DNA of 52,555 nt from Variovorax sp. YR752 (GTDB lineage: Bacteria; Pseudomonadota; Gammaproteobacteria; Burkholderiales; Burkholderiaceae_C), in assembly GCA_945860785.1 (NCBI GenBank), contig CAMATD010000004.1:1-52555 (forward strand), written 5' to 3'. A program made the position numbers and the translations under genes. How positions within the stretch are numbered: position 1 is the first letter of the stretch; each line of letters starts with the position of its first letter. The notes beneath the pieces are model-generated. The model did no database searches. It had not been told where the DNA came from and saw only the letters and a program-made list of their open reading frames with translations. Below, one piece after another: positions 36,403-46,401 of this stretch.

Positions 36403-37605
36403 ATGGACGCACTCAAACAGGGCGCAGACGCGCTGTTCATCCTTCTCGGCGCGATCATGGTGTTGGCCATGCATGCCAGTTTTGCCTTTCTCGAGCTGGG
36501 GACCGTGCGCAAGAAGAACCAGGTCAATGCGCTGGTGAAGATCCTGGTCGACTTCTCGGTCTCGACCATCGTGTACTTCCTCGTGGGCTACGGTGTGGCC
36601 TACGGCACCCATTTCTTCGTGGGCGCCACGGAGCTCGCGGCGAAAAGCGGCTACGAACTGGTTAAGTTCTTCTTTTTGCTGACCTTTGCCGCGACCATCC
36701 CGGCCATCATTTCGGGCGGCATCGCCGAGCGGGCCAAGTTCTGGCCGCAGCTGATCGCCACCGCGGTGATCGTCGGCGTGGTGTATCCGCTGTTCGAGGG
36801 CATTGCCTGGAACAAGGCCTTCGGCATCCAGGCCTGGATCGCCTCGGTCACCGGCCACGAGTTTCATGACTTCGCGGGCTCGGTGGTCGTGCACGCGGTG
36901 GGCGGCTGGCTCGCGCTGCCGGCCGTCATCCTGCTCGGCGCGCGCCGCAACCGCTACCGCGGCGACGGCTCGCTGAGCGCGCATCCGCCGTCGAACATTC
37001 CCTTTCTCGCGCTCGGCGCCTGGGTGCTGTGCGTGGGCTGGTTCGGCTTCAACGTGATGAGCGCGCAGAGCATCGACAAGATCTCGGGCCTCGTGGCCGT
37101 CAACTCGCTGATGGCGATGGTGGGCGGCACGCTGGTCGCACTGGCCATGGGCAAGAACGACCCCGGCTTCGTCTACAACGGCCCGCTCGCCGGGCTGGTG
37201 GCCGTGTGCGCCGGCTCCGACCTGATGCACCCGCTGGGCGCGCTGGTGGTGGGCGGCGTGGCGGGCGCGATCTTCGTCTTCATGTTCACGCTCACGCAGA
37301 ACAAATGGAAGATCGACGACGTGCTCGGCGTGTGGCCGCTGCACGGCCTGTGCGGCACCTGGGGCGGCATGGCCGCCGGCATCTTCGGCACGCAGGCGCT
37401 GGGCGGCATCGGCGGCGTGAGCGTGTGGGCGCAGTTCATCGGCACCTTGATCGGCGTGGCATGGGCGGCGCTGGCGGGCGCGGCGGTGTACGGTGCGCTC
37501 AAGGCCACGATGGGCTTGCGCCTGTCGCAGGAAGAGGAATACGACGGCGCCGACCTGTCGATCCACCACATCTCGGCCACGCCGGAACGCGAGGTCAACT
37601 GGTAA
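36403..37605 (+). CDS. amtB: ammonium transporter
   Basis: A 400-residue Amt/Mep channel with about 11 membrane helices. The twin pore histidines lie in FHDFAGSVVVHAVGG near residue 165 and PLHGLCGTWGG near 310. Other signatures are GTVRKKNQVNALVKIL and SGGIAERAKF. There is no glnK gene immediately upstream, the common arrangement; the upstream neighbour is the LytTR gene. ATG 36403 is the family start; the frame is open further upstream but lacks homology. It conducts ammonium/ammonia across the inner membrane. Confidence 0.95.
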   Translation: MDALKQGADALFILLGAIMVLAMHASFAFLELGTVRKKNQVNALVKILVDFSVSTIVYFLVGYGVAYGTHFFVGATELAAKSGYELVKFFFLLTFAATIPAIISGGIAERAKFWPQLIATAVIVGVVYPLFEGIAWNKAFGIQAWIASVTGHEFHDFAGSVVVHAVGGWLALPAVILLGARRNRYRGDGSLSAHPPSNIPFLALGAWVLCVGWFGFNVMSAQSIDKISGLVAVNSLMAMVGGTLVALAMGKNDPGFVYNGPLAGLVAVCAGSDLMHPLGALVVGGVAGAIFVFMFTLTQNKWKIDDVLGVWPLHGLCGTWGGMAAGIFGTQALGGIGGVSVWAQFIGTLIGVAWAALAGAAVYGALKATMGLRLSQEEEYDGADLSIHHISATPEREVNW

Positions 37606-37683
37606 GGCGGGCAGGGCGCAGCACGATGCGCCTGCTTGGGCTATTCTCGGCGCCCCTCACAACAACGAGCCGGAGAAGAACCC

Positions 37684-38652
37684 ATGACACGACCCACCCA
37701 TTGGCTGCGTCGCGGCCTTGCCGCAGTGGCCGGCAGCATGCTGCTACTTTCGTCTGCAGCCTATGCCGGCGCACCGCAGGTCAAGACCCAGGCGCCGGGC
37801 TTCTACCGCGTGATGCTCGGCGACTTCGAAGTGACCGCGCTGTTCGACGGCACCATCGACCTCGAACCCAAGAAGCTGCTCACCAACACCACGCAGGCCC
37901 AGGTCGGCAAGCTGCTCGACCGCTCCTTCGAGAAGGACATGGTGCAGACATCGGTGAACGGCTACCTCGTCAACACCGGCGACAAGCTGGTGCTCATCGA
38001 CACCGGTGCCGGCGCGCTCTTCGGTCCCACCCTCGGCAACCTGCGCGCCAACCTCTAGGCCGCCGGCTACAAGCCCGAGCAGGTCGACGCCGTGCTCATC
38101 ACCCACATGCACGGCGACCACGTGGGCGGCCTCATTGCCGACGGCAAGCTGGCCTTTCCCAACGCCACGATCCACGCCGGCCAGGAAGACGCCGACTTCT
38201 GGCTCAGCAAGGCCAACCTCGACAAGGCCTCCGCTGAGATGAAGGGCTTCTTCCAGGGCGCGATGGCGTCGGTGAACCCGTACGTCGAGGTCGGCAAGTT
38301 CAAGCCTCTGAAGGGCAACACCGACCTGCTGCCCGGCATCAAGGCCGTGCCCGCCCATGGGCACACGCCCGGCCACAACGTGTACGTCGTCGAGTCCAAG
38401 GGCCAGAAGCTCGTGCTGTGGGGCGACCTGATGCATGTGGCCGCCGTGCAGTTCGTGGAGCCACAGGTGACGATCTCGTTCGACGTCGATTCGAAGCCGG
38501 CCGCGGTGGAGCGCAAGAAGGCGTATGCCGATGCGGCCAAGGGGCGCTACCTCGTGGGCAGCGCGCATCTGCCGTTCCCGGGGCTGGGGCACATCCGTGC
38601 CGAGGGCAAGAGCTACGTGTGGGTGCCGGTGGATTACCAGCAGGTGCGATAG
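37684..38652 (+). pseudogene. MBL fold metallo-hydrolase, interrupted by an in-frame TAG
   Basis: From ATG 37684, residues 1-29 are a signal peptide (LLLSSAAYAGAP), so the product is periplasmic. The N-terminal strand layer ends GDKLVLIDTGAGALFGPTLGNLRANL. A TAG at 38056-38058 follows. The same frame then continues AAGYKPEQVDAVLITHMHGDHVGG, the zinc motif, with further ligands in PAHGHTPGH, WGDLMH and GSAHLPFPGLGH, to the stop at 38652. One C-to-T change in a Gln CAG codon explains the stop. Full length would be 322 residues, normal for this family. Substrate unknown. Confidence 0.83.
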
Positions 38653-38664
38653 CCTGACTCTCTA

Positions 38665-38722
38665 AAGCGTATTTGCCCTGAATACGCTTCATTTTTGAAG
38701 CGTATTTGTCTAAAATGCGCTT
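38665..38722. promoter_or_regulatory. paired palindromic operator at the Fic gene start
   Basis: Two inverted repeats with the same 9-7-9 geometry: AAGCGTATT (38665-38673) with AATACGCTT (38681-38689), and AAGCGTATT (38698-38706) with AATGCGCTT (38714-38722). The repeat period is 33 bases. The second palindrome contains the ATG at 38715 and a TAAAAT -10-like stretch. The Fic protein has its own C-terminal winged helix, so autorepression is likely. Confidence 0.65.
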
Positions 38723-39854
38723 CATGTGGATCTGGCAAGCCAAGAAATGGCCTCGCTTCGAGGTCGATGCGCAGGCGCTGCAGCCCGCGCTGTCGGCCGC
38801 GCGCCTGGCACAAGGGCGCATGCTGGGCGTGGCCGGCAACCTTCAACTCATCGACCTCGGCGAACTCCAGCTTGGTGAATGGACGCAGGAAGCCATCGCC
38901 ACCGCTCAGATCGAGGGCGAAACGCTGCAGGTCAATTCGGTGCGTGCCTCGGCGGCCCGGCGGCTGGGGCTCACGCCCGCGGGCCGTGTGCCGCGGGACG
39001 CGCGTACAGAAGCCACGCTCGACATCGTTGAAGCGGCCATCGCGCGGTGGCATGAGCCGCTCGCCGAAGAGCGGCTCCTCGATTGGCATGCCGCACTCTT
39101 TCCCAATGGACGCAGCGGCATCACGCGCATCATCACCGGTGCCTACCGTGTCCACGAAGACCCGATGCAGATCGTCACACCGCGCCTTGGCAAGCCCGAC
39201 ACGGTGCACTACGAAGCGCCGGCCTCACGCGATGTCCCCGCGCAGATGAAAGCGCTGCTCGAATGGTTTGAGGAAGGGCGCGTGCATCCGAAGATCGATG
39301 GCATCGTGCGCAGCGCCATCGTCCATTTGTGGTTCGAAACCATCCACCCGTTCGAAGACGGCAACGGCCGCATCGGCCGCGCGCTGAGCGACCTGGCGCT
39401 GGCGCAGGACCTGCGCAGCAACCAGCGTCTGTTCAGCATGTCGCAGCAGCTGTGGCTCGACCGCGCGGGGTACTACAACCAGCTGCAAGCAGCGAGCGCA
39501 CAGGGCGGTATGGATGTCACGCCCTGGGTGTGCTGGTTCGTCGGTTGCGTAGAAAAAGCGTGCCTCGCCACACTGACGCAGATCCAGGCTGCCGGCGCCA
39601 AGGCCGGCTTCTGGGCCGGGCTCGATGCGGCGCATCCGCAACTCACGCCGAGCCAGCGAAAGGTGCTGAACAAGCTCTATGACGCAGGGCCCGATGGCTT
39701 TCTGGGCGGCATGAGTACGGAGAAGTACGTGGCCATTGCCGGCGTGTCGCGCGCCACGGCCTACCGCGAACTCACCGAGATGGTCGAACTGGGTGTGCTT
39801 GCGCGAACGGGGCAGGGCAGAGGCACACGGTATGCGCTGATTTCCGGCCTGTAG
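38715..39854 (+). CDS. Fic family protein with N-terminal inhibitory motif and C-terminal winged helix
   Basis: 379 residues from ATG 38715; a second ATG at 38724 is possible. The N-terminal DUF4172-like segment is MWIWQAKKWPRFEVDAQAL. A class II inhibitory helix motif TAQIEG (residues 63-68) fits S/T-x-x-x-E-G/N. The Fic catalytic motif HPFEDGNGRIGR is at 211-222. The C terminus, from LTPSQRKVLNKLY, forms a winged helix with SRATAYRELTEMVELGVLAR. Fic enzymes transfer AMP to target hydroxyls, here probably restrained by the N-terminal Glu. Two palindromes at the start suggest autoregulation. The target protein is unknown. Confidence 0.9.
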   Translation: MRFMWIWQAKKWPRFEVDAQALQPALSAARLAQGRMLGVAGNLQLIDLGELQLGEWTQEAIATAQIEGETLQVNSVRASAARRLGLTPAGRVPRDARTEATLDIVEAAIARWHEPLAEERLLDWHAALFPNGRSGITRIITGAYRVHEDPMQIVTPRLGKPDTVHYEAPASRDVPAQMKALLEWFEEGRVHPKIDGIVRSAIVHLWFETIHPFEDGNGRIGRALSDLALAQDLRSNQRLFSMSQQLWLDRAGYYNQLQAASAQGGMDVTPWVCWFVGCVEKACLATLTQIQAAGAKAGFWAGLDAAHPQLTPSQRKVLNKLYDAGPDGFLGGMSTEKYVAIAGVSRATAYRELTEMVELGVLARTGQGRGTRYALISGL

Positions 39855-39918
39855 CAAACTTGCGCGGTCCGGTTCAGTTCAACGCAAAGCAAACAGCGCC
39901 ACGCAAGCGCAAGGCCCC

Positions 39919-40854
39919 ATGACCCAATCCCCACCCGCCCTCGAAGTCCTCCCCCGCGACCTCTCCGCCTACCGCAAGGGCAACGTCGGCATCGACTACG
40001 TTCACCGCTTCGAGTCCGGCAAGCCCGGCCCGCACGTGCTCATCAACGCACTGACGCACGGCAACGAGATCTGCGGCATGACTGCCGCCACCCACCTGCT
40101 CGACACCGGCGTGCGACCGAAGATCGGCAAGCTCACCGTGAGCTTTGCCAACGTGGCGGCCTACGAGTCCTTCAACGAGGCACTGCCCTACGACAGCCGC
40201 CAGCTGGTGCACAACCTGAACCGCATCTGGTCGCCCGAGTGGCTCGACGGCACCGAGGACAGCCCCGAGCTGCGCCGCGCCCGCGAGCTGCGCCCGGTGG
40301 TGAGCGCGGCCGACCACATCCTCGACATCTACTCCACCAGCCAGCCCGTGATTCCGTTCTGGGTGTACCCCGCCTTCGAGCGCAACGCCGAGGCGGCGCT
40401 GGCCATCGGTCGCCCGTCGGTGCACCTCGTGATGCCCGACGGCCTGGGCTCCGGCACGCCGCTGATCCAGCACGGCCTCCATGGTCAGACCGAAGGCAAG
40501 GGCGTGGCGCTGGTGGCCGAGTGCGGCCAGCACTTTCTGCGCTCGGCGTCGGAATTGGCTACTGCCATTTCGCTCGACTTTCTGGCGCACTTCGGGCTCA
40601 TTGAGAAAGACCCGGCGGTGCCGGCGCCGGGTCCGCAGCGGCGCTTCGAGTTGCTGCAGACGCATGTCATCAAGTCCGCGGACTTTGCCTTCGTGCGGCC
40701 GCTGATCGGCTTCGAGACTTTTGCCAAGGGCGAGCTGATTGCCACCAACGGCCCGGATGAAATCCGCGCGCCGTGCGATGACTGCACGATCTTCATGCCC
40801 GCGCAGCGGGTGATCGTGGGGCGCGAGGCGGTTTATCTGACCAAGCCGCTCTGA
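39919..40854 (+). CDS. succinylglutamate desuccinylase/aspartoacylase family protein
   Basis: A 311-residue zinc carboxypeptidase-fold hydrolase. The zinc motif is LTHGNEICG (H-x-x-E) near residue 48; the Arg/Asn substrate segment is NLNRIW near 97; DHILDIYST follows. The catalytic Glu is in VALVAECGQH near 205. A beta-domain follows from about 235. It probably deacylates an N-acyl amino acid or similar amide; no arginine-catabolic genes are nearby to fix the substrate. It overlaps the 3' end of a short convergent open frame. Confidence 0.86.
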   Translation: MTQSPPALEVLPRDLSAYRKGNVGIDYVHRFESGKPGPHVLINALTHGNEICGMTAATHLLDTGVRPKIGKLTVSFANVAAYESFNEALPYDSRQLVHNLNRIWSPEWLDGTEDSPELRRARELRPVVSAADHILDIYSTSQPVIPFWVYPAFERNAEAALAIGRPSVHLVMPDGLGSGTPLIQHGLHGQTEGKGVALVAECGQHFLRSASELATAISLDFLAHFGLIEKDPAVPAPGPQRRFELLQTHVIKSADFAFVRPLIGFETFAKGELIATNGPDEIRAPCDDCTIFMPAQRVIVGREAVYLTKPL

Positions 40855-41026
40855 GGGCGGTCGATGCGGCGTCGCTGACGCGGTTGTCTGAGGCGACTTC
40901 GGCGGCGACGATTTTCTGCAGGGCGGGGTGCAGGCGGGTGTTGAGGAGGGTGAGGGTTTCGCGGCGGGTGGCGTGTTGTACCGAGGTGTCGAGGCAGGCT
41001 TCGGTGAACATCGGTTGATCGGCCAT
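40793..41026 (-). CDS. small hypothetical protein
   Basis: A 77-residue open frame starting at ATG 41026 behind an AGGAG site nine bases upstream, beginning MADQPMFTEACLDTSVQHA. It lies 15 bases downstream of the Mrr-like nuclease gene and may share its transcript. Its 3' 62 bases overlap the convergent aspartoacylase-like gene, which weakens the case. No family recognised. Confidence 0.4.
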   Translation of the reverse strand: MADQPMFTEACLDTSVQHATRRETLTLLNTRLHPALQKIVAAEVASDNRVSDAASTALRAAWSDKPPRAPRSPAARA

Positions 41027-41040
41027 GGCCCGACTCCTGG

Positions 41041-41988
41041 TCACGCTGCTACAGATGCCTTGGACTTTGGAATCGTCCCGCCCCAGCACTTGGGATAGTT
41101 GGCGCAGCCCCAGAAGCTGCCTTCGCTCTTGGTCGAGGATCTTTCGACCATCTTGGTGCCGCAGCTTGCACAGATGGGCCGCCAGTATTCGCCTTCGTAA
41201 GCCACAGCGAGCAATGCTGCCTGTTGCTCGGGCGTGCGCTGGCTGATCACCTTGAGCAGGGCAGTGCCATCCTGCGCGTGGATGCCGTTCGCCTTGGCAA
41301 ACGCTGCGGCGTCGGCAGAGAAGGTCGAGCTCGTGACGTAGGTGCCGCTCTTCAATTGATGCGAGGCCATGACGCCGAAGAACTCACGCATCTCCTTCAC
41401 GCCCACGACCTTGCTTTGCCAATGCTTGCACTGAACGATGCGCGGCACGTCGCTGTGCTTGGAGTGAAGCCAGCTGTCGATGCCGCCGTCTGCGCCGTGC
41501 GATTGGCTGCGCGTGGTGAATCCGGCCTGCGCGTAGAGTGCTTCGCACAACGCCTCGAAGCGGCGCCATTCGATGGCTGCGAGCACGGTCGGGCTCCATT
41601 GCTGCTCCTGCTGCGGTGCTGGTCCTGCAGGTGAGAGCGTTGGCTGGGAGGGTGCCGAAGCAAAGGCAGGCTCGCGCCGTGCGGCAACAGGAGGCGTGAT
41701 ACGGGCCGCTTTGACGACAGGTGCTTGCTGTTCGACGCGTTCTGTTTCCTGGGGTGCAGCCTTGCGAGCAACGAGATAGTGCAGGCCAAGCAGCACCGCA
41801 CCAAGCGCCAGTGCTGCCCAGCCCGCCGGGCGAAGCGCCGGGCCGAGCGTGCCAATGATGGGGCCCCGCATGACGCCTGGAAGGACCACCAGCAACAGGA
41901 TGCCGATCACGATCGCCGTCCAGCCTTTACCCGCTAGTTCCTGCCGTGCACGCCCACGGCGTCGCTCGGATTTTGTTTGTTTAGCCAT
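41041..41988 (-). CDS. membrane-anchored restriction endonuclease-like protein (Mrr type) with topoisomerase zinc finger
   Basis: A 315-residue protein. Two membrane helices are at about 24-45 and 55-75, followed by a Pro/Ala-rich linker. An Mrr-like nuclease domain follows, with WRRFEALCEALYAQAGF, the acidic residue in GADGGIDSWL and the lysine of IVQCKHWQSK (Q-x-K in place of E-x-K). The C terminus is a topoisomerase I-type zinc ribbon CASCGTKM...GCANYPKCWG. Such proteins may cut or survey modified or foreign DNA from the membrane. No methyltransferase is nearby. Function inferred from fold only. Confidence 0.82.
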   Translation of the reverse strand: MAKQTKSERRRGRARQELAGKGWTAIVIGILLLVVLPGVMRGPIIGTLGPALRPAGWAALALGAVLLGLHYLVARKAAPQETERVEQQAPVVKAARITPPVAARREPAFASAPSQPTLSPAGPAPQQEQQWSPTVLAAIEWRRFEALCEALYAQAGFTTRSQSHGADGGIDSWLHSKHSDVPRIVQCKHWQSKVVGVKEMREFFGVMASHQLKSGTYVTSSTFSADAAAFAKANGIHAQDGTALLKVISQRTPEQQAALLAVAYEGEYWRPICASCGTKMVERSSTKSEGSFWGCANYPKCWGGTIPKSKASVAA

Positions 41989-42061
41989 TGCCCCCACCCG
42001 CCCCTTGTTTGAGTAGCGCGAGTTTATGAGGCGAGTGGAATCTCGGACTCAGGGTGAGTAC

Positions 42062-42970
42062 TCAAGCTGCAATGAACAACGCCGGATCCACCATCGCCCG
42101 GTTCAGCATCACGGACCAGTGCAGGTGCGGCCCGGTCACGCGGCCGGTGGCACCCACGGCAGCCAGAGGCTCGCCGGTCTTCAGCACATCACCCACCTTC
42201 ACATCGACCCGGCTCAGGTGGCAGTACATCGTCAGCAGGCCACCGCCGTGGTCGAGCCACACGGTGCCGCCGTTGAAGAAATAGTCGCCCGTGTCGATCA
42301 CGCGGCCCGGCAGCGGCGCCAGCACCGGTGTTCCCGTGCCGGCCGCGATGTCCATCCCGCTGTGCGGATTGCGTGACTGCCCGTTGAACACACGGCGCAG
42401 GCCGAACGAGCTTGAGCGGCGGCCCGGCACGGGCACGCGCATCTGCAGCGAGGCATCGGGCCGCAGGTCGGTCAGCGTGGCCATCACGGTGGTCAGGTGG
42501 TCGCGTTCGCGCACATAACGCGCCTCGTCTTCAGGCGAGAGATCGACCGTGCGAGGCGCCACGGTCAGGCGTTGCTCGCGGTATTGCTTGTCGGCCACCG
42601 TGTAGGCGATCTGTCTTTCGCTGCCGCTCTCGGCGCGCACCGCAATGCTTGCGTCACCGGGCGTGGCCGCAAGCGGAATGCCCACCAGTGCGGTCCACTC
42701 GATGGCGTCGCCGAGCACGAGCAAGGGCACGTCGCCTGCAAAGGCAGCTGGTCGTTTGGCGCCCGGGCCGAGCGACAGGCGTGCCACGCCGCCCGGCACC
42801 TGGGACGTGCGCGGCCAGACATCGGGGTGCGGCGGTTGCTTCGGCTTCGCAGGCGCAGCAGCGGCAACGCGCGTTGCGGTCAGCGTCAGCAGGCCCAACG
42901 TGCCGAGCAATGCGCGGCGGCGATTCAGAGCGGGGGAGAGGACGTCGGGAAAAGGGGATCGGATGTGCAT
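42062..42970 (-). CDS. M23 family metallopeptidase
   Basis: 302 residues from ATG 42970, with a signal region NRRRALLGTLGLLTLTATRVAAAAP. The C-terminal LytM domain has the zinc ligands in NPHSGMDIAAG and GPHLHWSVM, and LGLRRVFNGQS-like substrate-groove residues. It is a periplasmic endopeptidase or scaffold acting on peptidoglycan cross-links. The linker domain has RQIAYTVADKQYREQRLTV, typical of this subfamily. Same strand as the rluE gene upstream. Confidence 0.9.
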   Translation of the reverse strand: MHIRSPFPDVLSPALNRRRALLGTLGLLTLTATRVAAAAPAKPKQPPHPDVWPRTSQVPGGVARLSLGPGAKRPAAFAGDVPLLVLGDAIEWTALVGIPLAATPGDASIAVRAESGSERQIAYTVADKQYREQRLTVAPRTVDLSPEDEARYVRERDHLTTVMATLTDLRPDASLQMRVPVPGRRSSSFGLRRVFNGQSRNPHSGMDIAAGTGTPVLAPLPGRVIDTGDYFFNGGTVWLDHGGGLLTMYCHLSRVDVKVGDVLKTGEPLAAVGATGRVTGPHLHWSVMLNRAMVDPALFIAA

Positions 42971-43016
42971 GGGAGATCGAATGAAACAAGTGCTGTGATG
43001 ACGTCGCGTGGCCGCG

Positions 43017-43568
43017 TTACTCCAGCCAGGTGCCGGGCGCCAATCCATCGAGCGTGTGCGGCCCGATGGCGGCGCGAATCAGGCGCAGGGTCGGAAGCCC
43101 CACCGCGGCGGTCATGCGCCGGACCTGGCGGTTGCGGCCTTCGCTGATCGCCAGCTCCAGCCATGCGGTCGGAATGCTTTTGCGTTCGCGGATGGGCGGT
43201 TTCCGCTCCCACACGTCGGGCGGCGGGTCGAGCAGGCGCGCGCGGGCCGGACGCGTGAGGCCGTCGTTGAGCTGCACGCCGCCGCGCAAGGCGGCCAGCG
43301 CCTCTTCGGTGGGCACGCCTTCCACCTGTACCCAATAGGTTTTCTCCATCTTGAAGCGCGGATCGGCGATGCGCGCCTGGAGCTGGCCGTCGTTGGTGAG
43401 CAGCAACAGGCCCTCGCTGTCGGCATCGAGGCGGCCGGCGACGTAGACGTCGGGGATGTCGATGAAGTCCTTCAGGCCACGCCAGCGGCCTTCGGGCGTG
43501 AACTGGCTGAGGACGCCGTAGGGCTTGTTGAAGCGGATCAGGCGGGAGGAAGGGCTCGGAAAATTCAT
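43017..43568 (-). CDS. rluE: 23S rRNA pseudouridine synthase, RluE-like
   Basis: A 183-residue short pseudouridine synthase. It opens [19 protein letters not shown] and has the catalytic motif [17 protein letters not shown] with the nucleophilic Asp near residue 52. Then come KTYWVQVEG and [26 protein letters not shown]. It lacks an S4 domain and has the RluE/RsuA-type length. It converts a 23S rRNA uridine (U2457 in E. coli) to pseudouridine. The start ATG 43568 is chosen by family length; upstream codons lack similarity. Confidence 0.88.
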   Translation of the reverse strand: MNFPSPSSRLIRFNKPYGVLSQFTPEGRWRGLKDFIDIPDVYVAGRLDADSEGLLLLTNDGQLQARIADPRFKMEKTYWVQVEGVPTEEALAALRGGVQLNDGLTRPARARLLDPPPDVWERKPPIRERKSIPTAWLELAISEGRNRQVRRMTAAVGLPTLRLIRAAIGPHTLDGLAPGTWLE

Positions 43569-43653
43569 TGGCCGACAGGATAGCCCGGGTCTGTCCTGCA
43601 ACATTCGATGGTCTGGGCGGCTCCAATCGGTTCATCACACAGGAGAACCCGGA

Positions 43654-43956
43654 ATGACGATACGAAGCTCCATCCATTTCGCCTGCGCGGCGATTGCGGG
43701 CCTTCTGCTGGCGGCTTGCAACAGCACTGCCATCCGCGTGGGCGGCGCGCCCGAGGCGAGCATCAAGAACTGTGTGGCCGCGGCCGCACGCGAACTGAGG
43801 GTGCCGCCGGGCAGCATCGTCGCGGACAAGGGGACGACGCCGCGCGACGGCGTCTATTCGATCAACCTGAAGGTCGGGCCGCAGGGGCGCTCCGCCGTAT
43901 GCACCACCGACGAAAACAGCGCGGTGCTGGGCGTGGTCTACAAGCGACCGGAATAA
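43654..43956 (+). CDS. hypothetical lipoprotein
   Basis: A 100-residue protein from ATG 43654 with an AGGAG site. The signal peptide ends in the lipobox LLLAAC. The mature part has NCVAAAARELRVPPGSIV and a final strand pair with YSINLKVGPQGRSAVCTTDENSAVLGVVYK, a pattern of small envelope lipoproteins of unknown function. It is convergent with glnS, with a terminator between them. Confidence 0.75.
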   Translation: MTIRSSIHFACAAIAGLLLAACNSTAIRVGGAPEASIKNCVAAAARELRVPPGSIVADKGTTPRDGVYSINLKVGPQGRSAVCTTDENSAVLGVVYKRPE

Positions 43957-43964
43957 CAATAAAA

Positions 43965-43991
43965 AAGCTGGGACCATTGCGGCCCCAGCTT
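43965..43991 (-). terminator. rho-independent terminator of glnS
   Basis: An 8-bp stem, AAGCTGGG (43965-43972) and CCCAGCTT (43984-43991), with an 11-base loop. On the minus strand it is followed by a T-rich run (complement of the A-run at 43961-43966), so it terminates the leftward glnS transcript, and perhaps also the rightward lipoprotein gene. Confidence 0.8.
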
Positions 43992-44012
43992 CGTGTGCGA
44001 TGGCGGGTCGGG

Positions 44013-45827
<1,815 letters not shown>

Positions 45828-45976
45828 TACGGCATTCTAGAGGGCACCCCCTGGGGGTTACTTTTAGCAACGTTCTTCACATTGCCGGGTGCACCCTCTT
45901 TGCATTTGCCGCGTTTAATATACACATGGGCGGTTCATACCCGAACGCAGCCTACCGAAACAAGGAGTCCAACATT

Positions 45977-46330
45977 ATGAGCCTCACACGTTCTACCTTC
46001 TGCAAATGGGCCGCCGCAGGTGTCGTGGCAGCCGGTGCATTGTTTGCAGTCACTTCGGCCAGCGCCCGCAGCGACGTGAGCTGGTCGATTGGTGTCGGCG
46101 TGCCAAGCGTGGCAGTCGGCGTGGGCAACCCGGGCTACTACCCGGCCCCGGTCTATGCACCTCCGGCCCCTGTGTATTACGCGCCGCCGGCCCCAGTCTA
46201 CTACAACCCGCCCCCAGTGTACTACCGTCCGGCCCCGGTTTACTACGGCCCGCCGGCGTATTACGGCCCCCGTTACTACGGCCGTGGCTACTACCGCGGT
46301 TATGGCCGTGGACATGGCCACTGGCGCTAA
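45977..46330 (+). CDS. PXPV-repeat exported protein
   Basis: A 117-residue protein from ATG 45977 with an AAGGAG site. The signal peptide runs to about residue 33 (AVTSASARSDV). The rest is low-complexity repeats of APVYYxPP and PVYY, then a GRGYYRGYGRGHGHW tail. PXPV-type proteins occur in many Comamonadaceae envelopes and have no known function; the Tyr/Pro-rich repeats suggest an extended, surface-associated polypeptide. It is followed by a strong terminator. Confidence 0.8.
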   Translation: MSLTRSTFCKWAAAGVVAAGALFAVTSASARSDVSWSIGVGVPSVAVGVGNPGYYPAPVYAPPAPVYYAPPAPVYYNPPPVYYRPAPVYYGPPAYYGPRYYGRGYYRGYGRGHGHWR

Positions 46331-46358
46331 ACAGCCACATCGATCGTGACTGAATGAA

Positions 46359-46388
46359 AAGCCGGCCCCGAAAGGGCCGGCTTTTTCT
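46359..46388 (+). terminator. rho-independent terminator
   Basis: A 10-bp perfect stem AAGCCGGCCC (46359-46368) and GGGCCGGCTT (46374-46383) with a CGAAA loop, followed by TTTCTT. It ends the PXPV gene and also faces the leftward response regulator gene, so it may work in both directions. Confidence 0.9.
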
Positions 46389-46401
46389 TGGGTGCCAGAT
46401 T

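Noticed and set aside
46130-46300. Regular repeats in the PXPV gene as a possible CRISPR array
   Set aside because: They are in-frame codon repeats of Ala-Pro-Val-Tyr-Tyr with no spacers; coding low complexity.
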